This document shows, piece by piece, positions 26,458 through 35,000 of a stretch of DNA of 64,000 nucleotides. The position numbers and the translations under genes were made by a program. Each line of letters starts with the position of its first letter. Position 1 is the first letter of the stretch. The DNA is from Novosphingobium endophyticum (GTDB taxonomy: Bacteria; Pseudomonadota; Alphaproteobacteria; Sphingomonadales; Sphingomonadaceae): contig NZ_BMHK01000007.1 of NCBI RefSeq assembly GCF_014640675.1, positions 237-64,236 on the forward strand, in the 5' to 3' direction. The notes beneath the pieces are model-generated. The model saw only the letters and a list, made by a program, of their open reading frames with translations, ran no database searches and had not been told where the DNA came from.

Positions 26458-26897
26458 TGACCAAGGCCGACGTCACCGACATGATTTACGAGAAGAAGCG
26501 CGCGGGCGGAATAACCTGGGCGCAGATCGCGGAAATGGCCGGCTTGCAGGAAGTCTTCGTGACTTCCGCGTGCCTGGGCATGAACTCGCTCCCGCGCGAA
26601 AGTGCCGACAAGGTCGCGACCGGCCTCGGCCTGCCGCAGGAAGCTGCGGTCGTGCTGGCCGAATATCCCAAGAAGATGTTCGAGATGGCGGTGCCGACCG
26701 ATCCCTGCATCTATCGGTTATACGAAATCGTCGGCGTCTATGGCGAGACGCTGAAGGAGCTGATCCAGGAAAAGGGCGGCGACGGCATCATGAGCGCCAT
26801 CGACTTCGACATGACGGTGGAGAAGATCCCCAACGAGAAGGGGGACCGGATCGAAGTCAAGATGTCGGGCAAGTTCCTGCCCTACAAGAGCTGGTAG
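26454..26897 (+). CDS. cynS: cyanate hydratase (cyanase)
   Basis: 147 aa. Converts cyanate and bicarbonate to ammonia and CO2. N-terminal helix-turn-helix-like domain, then the cyanase domain. The catalytic residues Arg88, Glu91 and Ser114 have the same spacing as Arg96/Glu99/Ser122 of the E. coli enzyme (YRLYEIVGVYG ... GIMSAIDF). The C-terminus SGKFLPYKSW is family-typical. It overlaps the kinase/phosphatase gene by 4 bp, and the nitrate/cyanate-type ABC transporter lies upstream, so the locus may handle both nitrogen sources (inference). Confidence 0.96.
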   Translation: MMTKADVTDMIYEKKRAGGITWAQIAEMAGLQEVFVTSACLGMNSLPRESADKVATGLGLPQEAAVVLAEYPKKMFEMAVPTDPCIYRLYEIVGVYGETLKELIQEKGGDGIMSAIDFDMTVEKIPNEKGDRIEVKMSGKFLPYKSW

Positions 26898-26955
26898 AAC
26901 AGCCAGGGCGCGTCCTTCCCATGGTTTCCGGCAGGACTCGCCCGGCAAAAGCGAA

Positions 26956-26984
26956 GGGGCGGGGTTCCAATGGAACCTCGCCCC
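26956..26984. terminator. bidirectional hairpin between cynS and the PuuD-like gene
   Basis: A 14-bp stem with one G-T wobble, GGGGCGGGGTTCCA / TGGAACCTCGCCCC, has a one-base nominal loop and lies between two convergent genes. No long T run on either side. Confidence 0.65.
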
Positions 26985-27009
26985 CTCCCGTTCCGTATCG
27001 GTGGACCGG

Positions 27010-27582
27010 TCAGCCCAGGTTGGCGCTGACCATGCAGTAGATCATCGGGATCGACAGCAGCGTATTGGTGCGGCTGGCGATCAGCGCGCGCGGCGCGGCC
27101 GCGGCCTTTTCCTCGGCGCTCGCCTCGACGATGCCCAGGATCTTCTTCTGCGCCGGCCAGATGATGAACCACACGTTGAATGCCATGATGAGCGCCATCC
27201 ACATGCCCACGCCGATCAGGGCAATCGCACCCGCCCCGGAGAAGGTCAGTGCCTCGACAAGGTAGTTGTTCGCCCAGGCAATGACGACACCGGTGATGAC
27301 CGTGAGCAGTGCGGCATAGCGGAAGTAGAACAGCACCTTGGGCGCGATGTGCCCGGTTACGGCGCCTTTCTGCTCGGCCGGGATCGACGGCATCAGCGGC
27401 ACTTGCACGAAGTTAAGGTAATAGAGCAGGCCGATCCACAGGATGCCGAAGAATACGTGGAGCCAGCGGAACACCGAATTCACGTCAACCGGAGCATAAG
27501 GCGCGAAGGCCAGCATGACCACGATCGAAAGCACCAGGCCCACGATCATCACAAGATTCAAATTCCCGAACAGTTTAGCCAT
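27010..27582 (-). CDS. PuuD-like (urate hydroxylase membrane domain) protein
   Basis: 190 aa, four or so membrane helices. MIVGLVLSIVVMLAF, FRWLHVFFGILWIGLLYYLNFVQVPLM and YFRYAALLTVITGVVIAW match the membrane domain annotated as urate hydroxylase PuuD (DUF989-type). The C-terminal cytochrome c domain of longer PuuD proteins is absent. Conserved histidines (WLHVFFG) suggest haem binding. Whether it acts on urate is doubtful without purine genes nearby. ATG 27582 with AGGGGG upstream. Confidence 0.75.
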   Translation of the reverse strand: MAKLFGNLNLVMIVGLVLSIVVMLAFAPYAPVDVNSVFRWLHVFFGILWIGLLYYLNFVQVPLMPSIPAEQKGAVTGHIAPKVLFYFRYAALLTVITGVVIAWANNYLVEALTFSGAGAIALIGVGMWMALIMAFNVWFIIWPAQKKILGIVEASAEEKAAAAPRALIASRTNTLLSIPMIYCMVSANLG

Positions 27583-27733
27583 TACATCCCCCTATTATCT
27601 TTTCGCATGCCCGCCGGCGGGGATCTTCGCGCCCCGATGCCGGCCAGCTTGCCGATGCGGCGTTCGTTTATTGCGCCGATTGGATGGAATGTCACATGTT
27701 TTGGAGGACAAAGCCGGGGATTAAGGGGCTGCC

Positions 27734-28393
27734 CTAATCGTGAGGCGGGTTTTCGAGCACTTCCGTCTTCGAGATTTCGCCCATGCCATGTTTCAGCACC
27801 ATCGGCAGCTGCGAGAAAGTGAACAGGAACGAGAGCACCGTAAAGCCCCAGAGCTTCGCCTGAAGCCAGGTGTCGAAGCTGACGGTGAAGACCAGCGCCG
27901 TATTCAGAACGGCCAGAAACAGGAAAAACCAGGCCCAGTTGCGCGACAGCTTCATCCAGCCTTCCTCGTTGAGACCCTCGAAGGCGGACTGCAGCAGGTA
28001 TTTGAGCATCGGCTTGCCGCGCCACAGGCCCAGGAACAGGACGATCGCGAACATGAGGTAGACCGCGGTCGGCTTGATCTTGATCCAGAAGGGATCGTGG
28101 AAGACCACGGTCAGTGCGCCGAAACCGACGACGAGCGCGGTGGTCAGCCAGAGCATCGGCGAGATGTGCCCGAGCCGCCATTTCGAGACGACCAGCGCAA
28201 CGACGGTCGCGACCATGAACGCCATCGTCCCCTTGATCACGGCGGCCACGGTGCCGAGCGTATCCCCGTCCCCGGTAGGCGAATAGTGCCGGTAGGCGAG
28301 AAAGAAGACGAGCAGCGGACCGAAATCCACCAGCAGGTTAACCCAGGAACTGCGGGGTTTCTGGTCGGTTTCGGTGCGGGCGCTGTCGGTCAT
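27734..28393 (-). CDS. ispZ: inner-membrane septation protein IspZ/YciB
   Basis: 219 aa multi-span membrane protein of the YciB/IspZ family, linked to septation and envelope integrity. Family signatures are LVDFGPLLVFFLAY, the FHDPFWIKIKPTAVY loop and GWMKLSRNWAWFF. The start codon overlaps the ftsY stop by one base, as is usual in sphingomonads, so it is the last gene of dapF-mtaB-ftsY-ispZ. Function in this organism is inferred from family only. Confidence 0.93.
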   Translation of the reverse strand: MTDSARTETDQKPRSSWVNLLVDFGPLLVFFLAYRHYSPTGDGDTLGTVAAVIKGTMAFMVATVVALVVSKWRLGHISPMLWLTTALVVGFGALTVVFHDPFWIKIKPTAVYLMFAIVLFLGLWRGKPMLKYLLQSAFEGLNEEGWMKLSRNWAWFFLFLAVLNTALVFTVSFDTWLQAKLWGFTVLSFLFTFSQLPMVLKHGMGEISKTEVLENPPHD

Positions 28394-29331
28394 CAGGCAA
28401 TTCCGGCAATGACCCGGGCCACAAGGTCCGGGCTGAAGGGGCGAAGGTCGTCGATCTTTTCGCCGACGCCGATCGCGTGGATGGGAAGGCCGTACTGCTC
28501 GGCGGCGGCGACCAGCACGCCGCCGCGCGCCGTGCCGTCTAGCTTGGTCATGATCAGGCCGGATACGCCGGCCACTTCCTTGAATATCTCGATCTGGGAA
28601 AGCGCGTTCTGGCCATTGGTGGCATCGAGCACGAGCACCACGTCGTGCGGCGCCTCGGGATTGATGCGGCCCAGAACGCGGCGGATCTTGGCCAGTTCGT
28701 CCATCAGTTCGCGCTTGTTCTGGAGGCGCCCTGCGGTGTCGACGATCAGCGCGTCGATGCCCTGCTGCGTCGCCGCCTTCACCGCGTCGAACACGACCGA
28801 TGCCGGATCGCCGCCTTCCGGCCCCTTGACGATGGGAACGCCGAGCCGATCCGCCCAGATCGCGAGCTGGCCGATCGCGGCGGCGCGGAAGGTGTCGCCG
28901 GCGGCCAGCATCACCGAATAGTCCTGCTCCTGGAACAGATGCGCGAGCTTGGCGATGGTCGTGGTCTTGCCCGAGCCATTGACGCCGATCACCAGGATTA
29001 TCTGGGGACGGGGGAAAGCCACGATATCCAGCGGCCTTGCCACGGGGCGCAGGATATCGGCGATCTCGCGGGCGACCACTTCCATGATCGCCTCGCTGTC
29101 CGCATCGCGTTCGAAGCGCTCCTCGGCCAGGCGATCGCGGATACGGGCGGCGGCGCGCGGGCCGAGGTCCGACATGATGAGGGCGTCCTCGATGTCGTCG
29201 AGCTGTCCCTCGTCGAGCCGGGTCTTGCCGACGATGCCCGAGAGATTTTCGGTCAACCGCTCCGACGTCTTGCGAAAGCCTCCGAAGAGGCGCTCGGTCC
29301 AGGCGTCCGTGGTCGCGCCTTCGTCACTCAT
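28393..29331 (-). CDS. ftsY: signal recognition particle receptor FtsY
   Basis: 312 aa SRP-receptor GTPase that docks SRP-ribosome complexes at the membrane for co-translational insertion. Short acidic N-terminus, N domain (about 20-105), then the G domain with GVNGSGKTTTIAKL (P-loop), AAGDTFRAAAIGQL, VDTAGRLQNK and TKLDGTARGG. The long acidic A domain of E. coli FtsY is missing, as in most alphaproteobacteria. One-base overlaps with mtaB upstream and ispZ downstream show a single transcript. Confidence 0.97.
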   Translation of the reverse strand: MSDEGATTDAWTERLFGGFRKTSERLTENLSGIVGKTRLDEGQLDDIEDALIMSDLGPRAAARIRDRLAEERFERDADSEAIMEVVAREIADILRPVARPLDIVAFPRPQIILVIGVNGSGKTTTIAKLAHLFQEQDYSVMLAAGDTFRAAAIGQLAIWADRLGVPIVKGPEGGDPASVVFDAVKAATQQGIDALIVDTAGRLQNKRELMDELAKIRRVLGRINPEAPHDVVLVLDATNGQNALSQIEIFKEVAGVSGLIMTKLDGTARGGVLVAAAEQYGLPIHAIGVGEKIDDLRPFSPDLVARVIAGIA

Positions 29332-30506
29332 TATTCCAGAATTCCTTCGACTACCTTTTCAGGCGTAACGCTGACCAGCGTGCCCGGCTGCGTCCCTTCG
29401 GGAAGGCGCACCCTTGCGAAGTTCTCGGCATGGCCGCTCCCGCCTCTCTCTGCAAGAACCGATAGCCGGTGGCCGACAAGCCCGTCCAGCCAGCGCTGGC
29501 GCTGCCTGTTGACGGCCACGCGCAGTTCGGCGGCGCGCGCCTTGATCATGGCCGGTTCGACCTGGGGCATGCGCGCGGCGGGCGTGCCGGGGCGCCGCGA
29601 ATAGGGGAAGACATGTCCGTGGACTACCTGCAGCGCCTCGATGATCGACACGTTGCCGGCATGCGCGGCTTCGTCCTCGGTCGGGAAGCCTGCGATCACG
29701 TCCGCCCCCACCGCGAGATCCGGGCGCCGGGCGCGCAGGCCCTCGACAAGGGCGATGGCGTCGGCGCGGCTGTGGCGGCGCTTCATGCGCTTGAGAATGA
29801 GGTCGTCGCCGTGCTGGAGCGAGAGATGGACATGCGGCATCATCCGCGCTTCGCCGGCGAGCAGTTCGAATAGCGCGGGATCGACTTTCGCGCCGTCGAT
29901 CGAGGACAGGCGCAGGCGGGGCAGGGCCGGAAAACGGGCAAGGATCGCTTCGCACAAGGCGCCGAGGCGGCGGCTGCCCGGCAGGTCAGCGCCCCACGAA
30001 GTGAGGTCCACGCCGGTCAGGACGATCTCGCCTGCGCCGGCATCGGCATGAATCGCCACGTCTTCCAGCACGTCGGCGACCGGGCGCGAACGGCTGGGGC
30101 CGCGTCCCTGCGGGATCACGCAGAATGTGCAGGAATGGTCGCAGCCGTTCTGCACCTGCACGAAGCCGCGCGTATAGCCGCGCTTTTCGCGGGGCTGTGC
30201 AGCCGCCGGCACGTTCCACGCGCGCGGATCGAGCTTGGCGGTATTGGCGACGAGGCCGTCGACCTCGGGCATCCGCGCCAGCATCTCGCGCTCTATCTCG
30301 GCGGCGCAGCCGGTCACGATCAGGCGCGCTTCGGGCCGGGCGCGGCGGGCTTTGCGGATCGCCTGGCGGGTCTGGCGCACGGCTTCCGCCGTCACGGCGC
30401 AGGAATTGATCACGACGAGGTCATCCGCCCTGCCGAGCAGGTCGCGCAGGGTCTCGCTTTCCGCGATATTGAGACGGCAGCCGAGCGAATGGACTTCGAC
30501 GGTCAA
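29331..30506 (-). CDS. mtaB: tRNA t6A37 methylthiotransferase MtaB
   Basis: 391 aa radical-SAM methylthiotransferase that converts t6A to ms2t6A at position 37 of ANN-decoding tRNAs. N-terminal UPF0004 domain (LGCRLNIAESE, INSCAVTAEA with cluster cysteines). The radical-SAM cluster motif CDHSCTFCVIPQGRGPSRSRP lies at about residues 126-146, and a C-terminal TRAM-like region follows. It overlaps dapF by 4 bp at its start and touches ftsY at its end. Confidence 0.94.
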   Translation of the reverse strand: MTVEVHSLGCRLNIAESETLRDLLGRADDLVVINSCAVTAEAVRQTRQAIRKARRARPEARLIVTGCAAEIEREMLARMPEVDGLVANTAKLDPRAWNVPAAAQPREKRGYTRGFVQVQNGCDHSCTFCVIPQGRGPSRSRPVADVLEDVAIHADAGAGEIVLTGVDLTSWGADLPGSRRLGALCEAILARFPALPRLRLSSIDGAKVDPALFELLAGEARMMPHVHLSLQHGDDLILKRMKRRHSRADAIALVEGLRARRPDLAVGADVIAGFPTEDEAAHAGNVSIIEALQVVHGHVFPYSRRPGTPAARMPQVEPAMIKARAAELRVAVNRQRQRWLDGLVGHRLSVLAERGGSGHAENFARVRLPEGTQPGTLVSVTPEKVVEGILE

Positions 30507-31321
30507 ACCGTGATTCCGTAGTCGGCCGGGTCGAAGCTGCCGCGGAAGGACTCGGTGGCGGGTCCGGTCATCACGATCTCGTCATCCTCGCGCCATTCGA
30601 TCACCAGCGGTCCGCCCGGCAGGCTTACCGTCACGCGCCGATCGACGAGCCCGCGCTTCATCGCGCCGATGGCCGTGGCGCAAGCGCCCGTGCCGCAAGC
30701 CCGCGTGAGGCCCACGCCGCGCTCCCACACGCGCAGGGTCATGGCATCGCGCGCCGTCACGGCAGCGACGTTGACGTTGATGCGCTCGGGAAACAGCGGG
30801 TCGGTCTCGATCAGCGGGCCAAGGCGTTCCATGTCGACGGCATAGGGATCGTCGACGAAGAAGATGACGTGCGGATTGCCGACGTTGACGGCGATGGGGC
30901 CGGTCAGGTCTTCCCAGCCGACGGGCATGACACGGGTATCCATGGCATAGGCCAGCGGAATGCGGTCCCACTCGAACCGGGGCTTGCCCATCTCGACCGA
31001 GATTCCGCTGTTCGACGGCGCCGCGTGGAGCAGGCCGCCCAGCGTCTCGATCCGCGCCGGCGCGCCGTGGAGCAGGCCTACCGCGCGCGTCGCATTGCCG
31101 CAGGCTTCCACCTCGCTGCCATCGGCATTGAATATCCGCATACGGAAATCGCTGGCCTGCGAGGGTTCGAGCAGGATCAGCTGGTCGCAGCCGATGCCGG
31201 TGTGGCGATCGGCGAGCGCCGCCGCGAAGGCGGAATCGATCGGCGGCAGAGCGCGCGCGCGCGCGTCGAGGACGACAAAGTCGTTGCCCAGGCCGTGCAT
31301 CTTGATGAAATCGATCCGCAT
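30503..31321 (-). CDS. dapF: diaminopimelate epimerase
   Basis: 272 aa. Interconverts LL- and meso-diaminopimelate for lysine and peptidoglycan synthesis. Both active-site cysteines are visible: VEACGNATRAVG (near residue 72) and TRACGTGACATA (near residue 213). The N-terminus FIKMHGLGNDFVVLD is canonical. A (GC) dinucleotide run at about 31251-31265 encodes part of an Arg-Ala repeat. First gene of the leftward four-gene operon. Confidence 0.97.
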   Translation of the reverse strand: MRIDFIKMHGLGNDFVVLDARARALPPIDSAFAAALADRHTGIGCDQLILLEPSQASDFRMRIFNADGSEVEACGNATRAVGLLHGAPARIETLGGLLHAAPSNSGISVEMGKPRFEWDRIPLAYAMDTRVMPVGWEDLTGPIAVNVGNPHVIFFVDDPYAVDMERLGPLIETDPLFPERINVNVAAVTARDAMTLRVWERGVGLTRACGTGACATAIGAMKRGLVDRRVTVSLPGGPLVIEWREDDEIVMTGPATESFRGSFDPADYGITV

Positions 31322-31383
31322 GGCGCGCGATCTATGCGCTGGCGGGCCTCAGGTCCAGAGGAGTCGGGTGGGAAGCTACCTTT

Positions 31384-33138
31384 TCAGGCACTTTTCGCGG
31401 GCTTCAGTGCCGGATCGGCGGGGGGCATCGCATCATTTTCAGTAACCGCCGAAACGGCCGCATCCCGCTCCTGCATGATCCTGGGCAGTTCGGATTCGAG
31501 GAACTTGCGGTTCGCGACCAGTTCCACGCCGTTCAGCCATTCGCCGATTTCGCGAGCGGGCTGCGGCCGGCCGTAGAAATAGCCTTGCCCCGTGATGTCG
31601 CCGTACTGGAGCAGTTGTTCGAGCACCGCCGCGTTTTCGATTCCTTCGGCCGTGACCGGCAGCTCGAGCCCCCGGCCGAGCAGCGCGATGGAATTGACGA
31701 TCGCGGCGCTTTCCTTGTTATCGGCGAGGCTGGAGACAAAGCTGCGGTCGATCTTGATGCGGTCGAAGGGAATGCTGCGCAGCTGCGCCAGCGAACTGTA
31801 CCCTGTGCCGAAGTCGTCCAGGCTGACCTTGATGCCCTGGTTCTTCAGGCTGGTGATCAGCGAACGGACCTGGCCGACGTTCTCGTGCAGGCAGGATTCG
31901 GTGATCTCGATCTCTAGCCGGTGCGGCGGGAATCTGGCTTCCAGCAGCAGCTTGATGAGCTTCTGGGCAAACCAGGGGTCGCGCAGCTGTAGCGGTGAGA
32001 TGTTGACCGACAAGGTGAGGGCGGGGTCCCAGCCCTTGGCATCTTCGAGAGCCTGCGCGATCACGCTTTCGGAAAGATCGGCTATCGCGCCGATCTCTTC
32101 TGCGATGGGAATGAACAGGTCGGGACAGACGATGCCGAACTTGGGTGAATCCCAGCGTGCCAGCATCTCGAAGCCGATGAGCTTGCCGGTCTGCAGGTCG
32201 ATCTGCTGTTCATAGAACGGCACGAACTCCTGACGCGAAACGCCTTGGCGGATGCCGTTTTCCAGTTCGGCGCGAAAGCGCATCTCGTCGGCCATGGGCG
32301 CTGCGAACCAGTGGTAGCTGTCCCGGCCGCTGCGCTTCGCATGGTACATCGCGATATCGGCCCTTTCGAGCAGCGCACGCACGTCCGTCGGCGTATCGTC
32401 GAAACCACCGACGTCCGAACGGGCAAGCCCGATCGAGGCGGTCACTTCAAGGCTCAGGGCCTCGGCGCGGATGGGCTGACGCATCCGTTCCACCAGCGTC
32501 TGGGTAATGGTGTCGAGCTGATCCGCATGGGACCTGTCGAATGCAAGCGCGACCGCGAACTCATCACCACCGATGCGGCCGACCAGCGCGTGTCCGGGAA
32601 GGCTGGCGGTGATGCGGCGGGCGCATTCCTGCAGCAGCAGGTCGCCGATCTTGTGGCCGTTGAAGTCGTTGATCTGCTTGAAGTTGTCGAGGTCGACCAT
32701 CATCAGCAGGACCGCGCGATCCTCATCATTGTTCGCGGCGAGCATGGCGGCGACACCGCTGTTGAAGCTGCGCCGATTGCGGTAGCCGGTGAGCGGGTCG
32801 GTCTCGGCAAGCCGGCGTGCCTCGCGCTCGGCTTTCTTGCGCAGCTTGATCTCGTCGCAGAGCTGACGGTAGCGGCTCCAGCCGAAGATGATGATGGCGA
32901 TGTTGAGCAGGAAGGCGTTGAGGATGAAGTTGTCGGGGCCCGGACCGCGCTCCATCAGCGAGCGCACGATTACGGGGCCGATTTCGCTGCCGGTTGCGAC
33001 GAACAGGAGAATCGCGGCCGTGACGATGCCGAGCGCCACGACGTCGATCTGGCTTTCTTCCGTGGCATCGGTATTGACATCTTCCACGTCGACGGCCTTG
33101 GTCGCTCCCACCGGATACTCCCTGATTTTGGAATGCAC
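31384..33138 (-). CDS. membrane GGDEF-EAL protein (c-di-GMP metabolism)
   Basis: 584 aa. Two N-terminal membrane helices (about 30-50 and 68-85) leave almost no sensor region. A GGDEF domain with intact GGDEF (in VGRIGGDEFAVAL) and then an EAL domain follow. The I-site RxxD usually found before GGDEF is replaced by PGHA, so product inhibition is likely lost. In the EAL domain the signature is EML (GFEMLARWD), while the metal/catalytic DDFGTGYSS and KIDRSFV are kept. It may synthesise, degrade or do both with c-di-GMP; activity cannot be settled from sequence. Stands alone between dapF and the oxygenase gene. Confidence 0.93.
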   Translation of the reverse strand: MHSKIREYPVGATKAVDVEDVNTDATEESQIDVVALGIVTAAILLFVATGSEIGPVIVRSLMERGPGPDNFILNAFLLNIAIIIFGWSRYRQLCDEIKLRKKAEREARRLAETDPLTGYRNRRSFNSGVAAMLAANNDEDRAVLLMMVDLDNFKQINDFNGHKIGDLLLQECARRITASLPGHALVGRIGGDEFAVALAFDRSHADQLDTITQTLVERMRQPIRAEALSLEVTASIGLARSDVGGFDDTPTDVRALLERADIAMYHAKRSGRDSYHWFAAPMADEMRFRAELENGIRQGVSRQEFVPFYEQQIDLQTGKLIGFEMLARWDSPKFGIVCPDLFIPIAEEIGAIADLSESVIAQALEDAKGWDPALTLSVNISPLQLRDPWFAQKLIKLLLEARFPPHRLEIEITESCLHENVGQVRSLITSLKNQGIKVSLDDFGTGYSSLAQLRSIPFDRIKIDRSFVSSLADNKESAAIVNSIALLGRGLELPVTAEGIENAAVLEQLLQYGDITGQGYFYGRPQPAREIGEWLNGVELVANRKFLESELPRIMQERDAAVSAVTENDAMPPADPALKPAKSA

Positions 33139-33249
33139 GCCAAGTGGAGTAGCGGATCAGTCTGAAGTTTCGGTAAACCCTGCCGTTCTCGTGCCCTGAG
33201 GGCGTGCATTCGCTCGGGTCGATTAAAGTGCGATGGCCGCCCCTAGACT

Positions 33250-34182
33250 TCAGGCGATCAGGCCGATCTCGCGCAGGCGCTCCTGCAGGTAGTCATCGGC
33301 GGTGATGATGTCGGGATAGCGGTCCGGGTTCTCTTCGCTCACGCATTGCGGCAGCGTGACGAAGCGGAAGTCGCTGCGCAGGTGGAGGAAGAACGGCATC
33401 GAATAGCGGCTGTGCATGGCCCGCTCGCCCGATGGGTTGCGCACCCGGTGCGTGGTCGAGGGCAGGACGTGGTTGGTAAGGCGCTGGAGCATGTCGCCGA
33501 TATTGACTACCATGGCGCCTTCGGGCGGCGCGAGCGAGAGCCACTTTCCATGCTTGCCGAGCAGTTCCAGCCCCGCTTCCTCGGCGCCCAGCAGCAGGGT
33601 GATGAGGTTGATGTCCTCGTGCGCGCCGGCACGGATCGCGCCGCCGGCATCGGCTCCCACCGGCGGGTAGTGGAGCAGGCGAAGCACCGAGTTGCCGTCC
33701 GCGATCGCCGGATCGAACCAGCGGGCATCGAGGCCCAGGCCAATGGCAATGGCCGAGAGCAATTCGGCGCCGGCCTTGTCGAAGGCGGCATAGAGCGCGG
33801 AGAAGGTCTCGCGGAAACCTTCGACTTCCTCCGGCCAGATATTGGGGGGCATCGAGCCGGCGAGCGGCGAGCCTGCGGGCAGGTCGCGGCCGATGTGCCA
33901 GAATTCCTTGAGGTCTTTTTCGGTCGCGTTCTTGGCGACCTCGGTGCGGAACGGGGTATAGCCGCGCGCGCCGCCCCGGCCGGCCCGGTATTTCATCTTG
34001 GCCTCGACCGGCAACGCGAAGAACGCCCTGGTCAGATCCCACGCGCGGTCGATCAGCACCTCGTCGATGCCGTGATCGCGCACCATGGCGAAACCGAAGG
34101 CGCGAAAACTCTCGCCGAGCAGCGCAGGCAGGTCCTTGCGGTCGTCTTCGAGGCTGAGGACGGGGATTTCGGCGAGGTCCAT
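33250..34182 (-). CDS. 2-oxoglutarate/Fe(II) oxygenase, isopenicillin N synthase-like family
   Basis: 310 aa. N-terminal DIOX_N-type region, then the 2OG-FeII_Oxy fold. The iron triad is visible: His and Asp in GAHEDINLITLL and the distal His in STTHRV, followed by the 2OG-binding RxS motif in SRYSMPFF. Bacterial members are widespread and mostly uncharacterised; despite the name they do not imply antibiotic synthesis, and no such genes are nearby. ATG 34182. Divergent from the EVE-domain gene. Confidence 0.9.
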   Translation of the reverse strand: MDLAEIPVLSLEDDRKDLPALLGESFRAFGFAMVRDHGIDEVLIDRAWDLTRAFFALPVEAKMKYRAGRGGARGYTPFRTEVAKNATEKDLKEFWHIGRDLPAGSPLAGSMPPNIWPEEVEGFRETFSALYAAFDKAGAELLSAIAIGLGLDARWFDPAIADGNSVLRLLHYPPVGADAGGAIRAGAHEDINLITLLLGAEEAGLELLGKHGKWLSLAPPEGAMVVNIGDMLQRLTNHVLPSTTHRVRNPSGERAMHSRYSMPFFLHLRSDFRFVTLPQCVSEENPDRYPDIITADDYLQERLREIGLIA

Positions 34183-34244
34183 GGTGGTGCAATCCGTGGT
34201 GAATCGTTATGCCGCACCCAATAGTCGAATTGGAAAGGCGGTGC

Positions 34245-34658
34245 ATGGCAAAGCGTTACTGGCTGATGAAATCCGAACCCGACGCCTACAGCTGGGACGA
34301 TCTGGTCGCGGAAGGCGAGGGAACCTGGGACGGAGTGCGCAACCACCGCGCCGCGAACAACCTGCGCGCGATGCAGGTGGGCGACGAGGCCTTCTTCTAC
34401 CATTCGAACATCGGCAAGGAGATCGTCGGCATCGCCGCGATCAGCAAGGCGGGCATCGCCGATCAGACCGATCCCGAAGGCAAATGGGCGGCAGTGAAGG
34501 TGAAGCCGGTGCGCAAGCTGAAGAATCCGGTGACGCTGAAGGAGATCAAGGCCGACCCGAACCTGTCGGAAATGGAGCTGATCAGGCTCTCGCGGCTGTC
34601 GGTCGCGGTAGTGACGCCGGAGGAGTGGGACTACATCGTCGCCAGGTCGGGAGGGTAA
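34245..34658 (+). CDS. EVE domain protein
   Basis: 137 aa, essentially one EVE domain (PUA-like fold, thymocyte nuclear protein 1 relatives) thought to bind modified bases in DNA or RNA. The motif RYWLMKSEPDAYSWDDL opens the protein, followed by WDGVRNHRAANNLRAMQVGDEAFFYHSN. I chose the ATG at 34245, preceded by GAAAGG, over an in-frame ATG at 34209. No modification or restriction genes are adjacent, so the partner is unknown. Confidence 0.9.
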   Translation: MAKRYWLMKSEPDAYSWDDLVAEGEGTWDGVRNHRAANNLRAMQVGDEAFFYHSNIGKEIVGIAAISKAGIADQTDPEGKWAAVKVKPVRKLKNPVTLKEIKADPNLSEMELIRLSRLSVAVVTPEEWDYIVARSGG

Positions 34659-34732
34659 CTTTCCGTCCCGTTTTGGGAGGGCGGCTTCATGCGTCTTGCG
34701 GCAAGCGTAAACAAAACGTTAATTGCCGCACC

Positions 34733-34957
34733 ATGAAAGCCACGAGACGCCGCGCCCTTGTTCTCACAGACGATGCCGCCGGACATCCGTTCCGCCGCTC
34801 GCTTCCGCTACATGTCCGCGCGAGGCCGCTCGACGAAGACGTGCAGCAGGCCAACTCCCTCGCGAAGCTGCGCTGGCAGATGATGGGCGGCGACTGGCAG
34901 GGCTTCCTGCGGGCCTACTGCGCCTCATTCGTGGCGATCTCGATCTTCATCGCTTGA
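34733..34957 (+). CDS. small hypothetical protein with a C-terminal hydrophobic segment
   Basis: 74 aa, Arg-rich N-terminus (MKATRRRALVLTDDAAGHPFR), middle segment LAKLRWQMMGGDWQGFLRAYC, and a short hydrophobic end (FVAISIFIA) that may anchor it in the membrane. The frame is open much further upstream, but the upstream part is antisense to the oxygenase gene; ATG 34733 is the sensible start, though no Shine-Dalgarno is seen. It has the look of a lineage-specific conserved small protein. Function unknown. Confidence 0.6.
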   Translation: MKATRRRALVLTDDAAGHPFRRSLPLHVRARPLDEDVQQANSLAKLRWQMMGGDWQGFLRAYCASFVAISIFIA

Positions 34958-35000
34958 TTACCGGCTCGCCCCTCCGCTTCAATGCGGGGGTGACGTGTCG

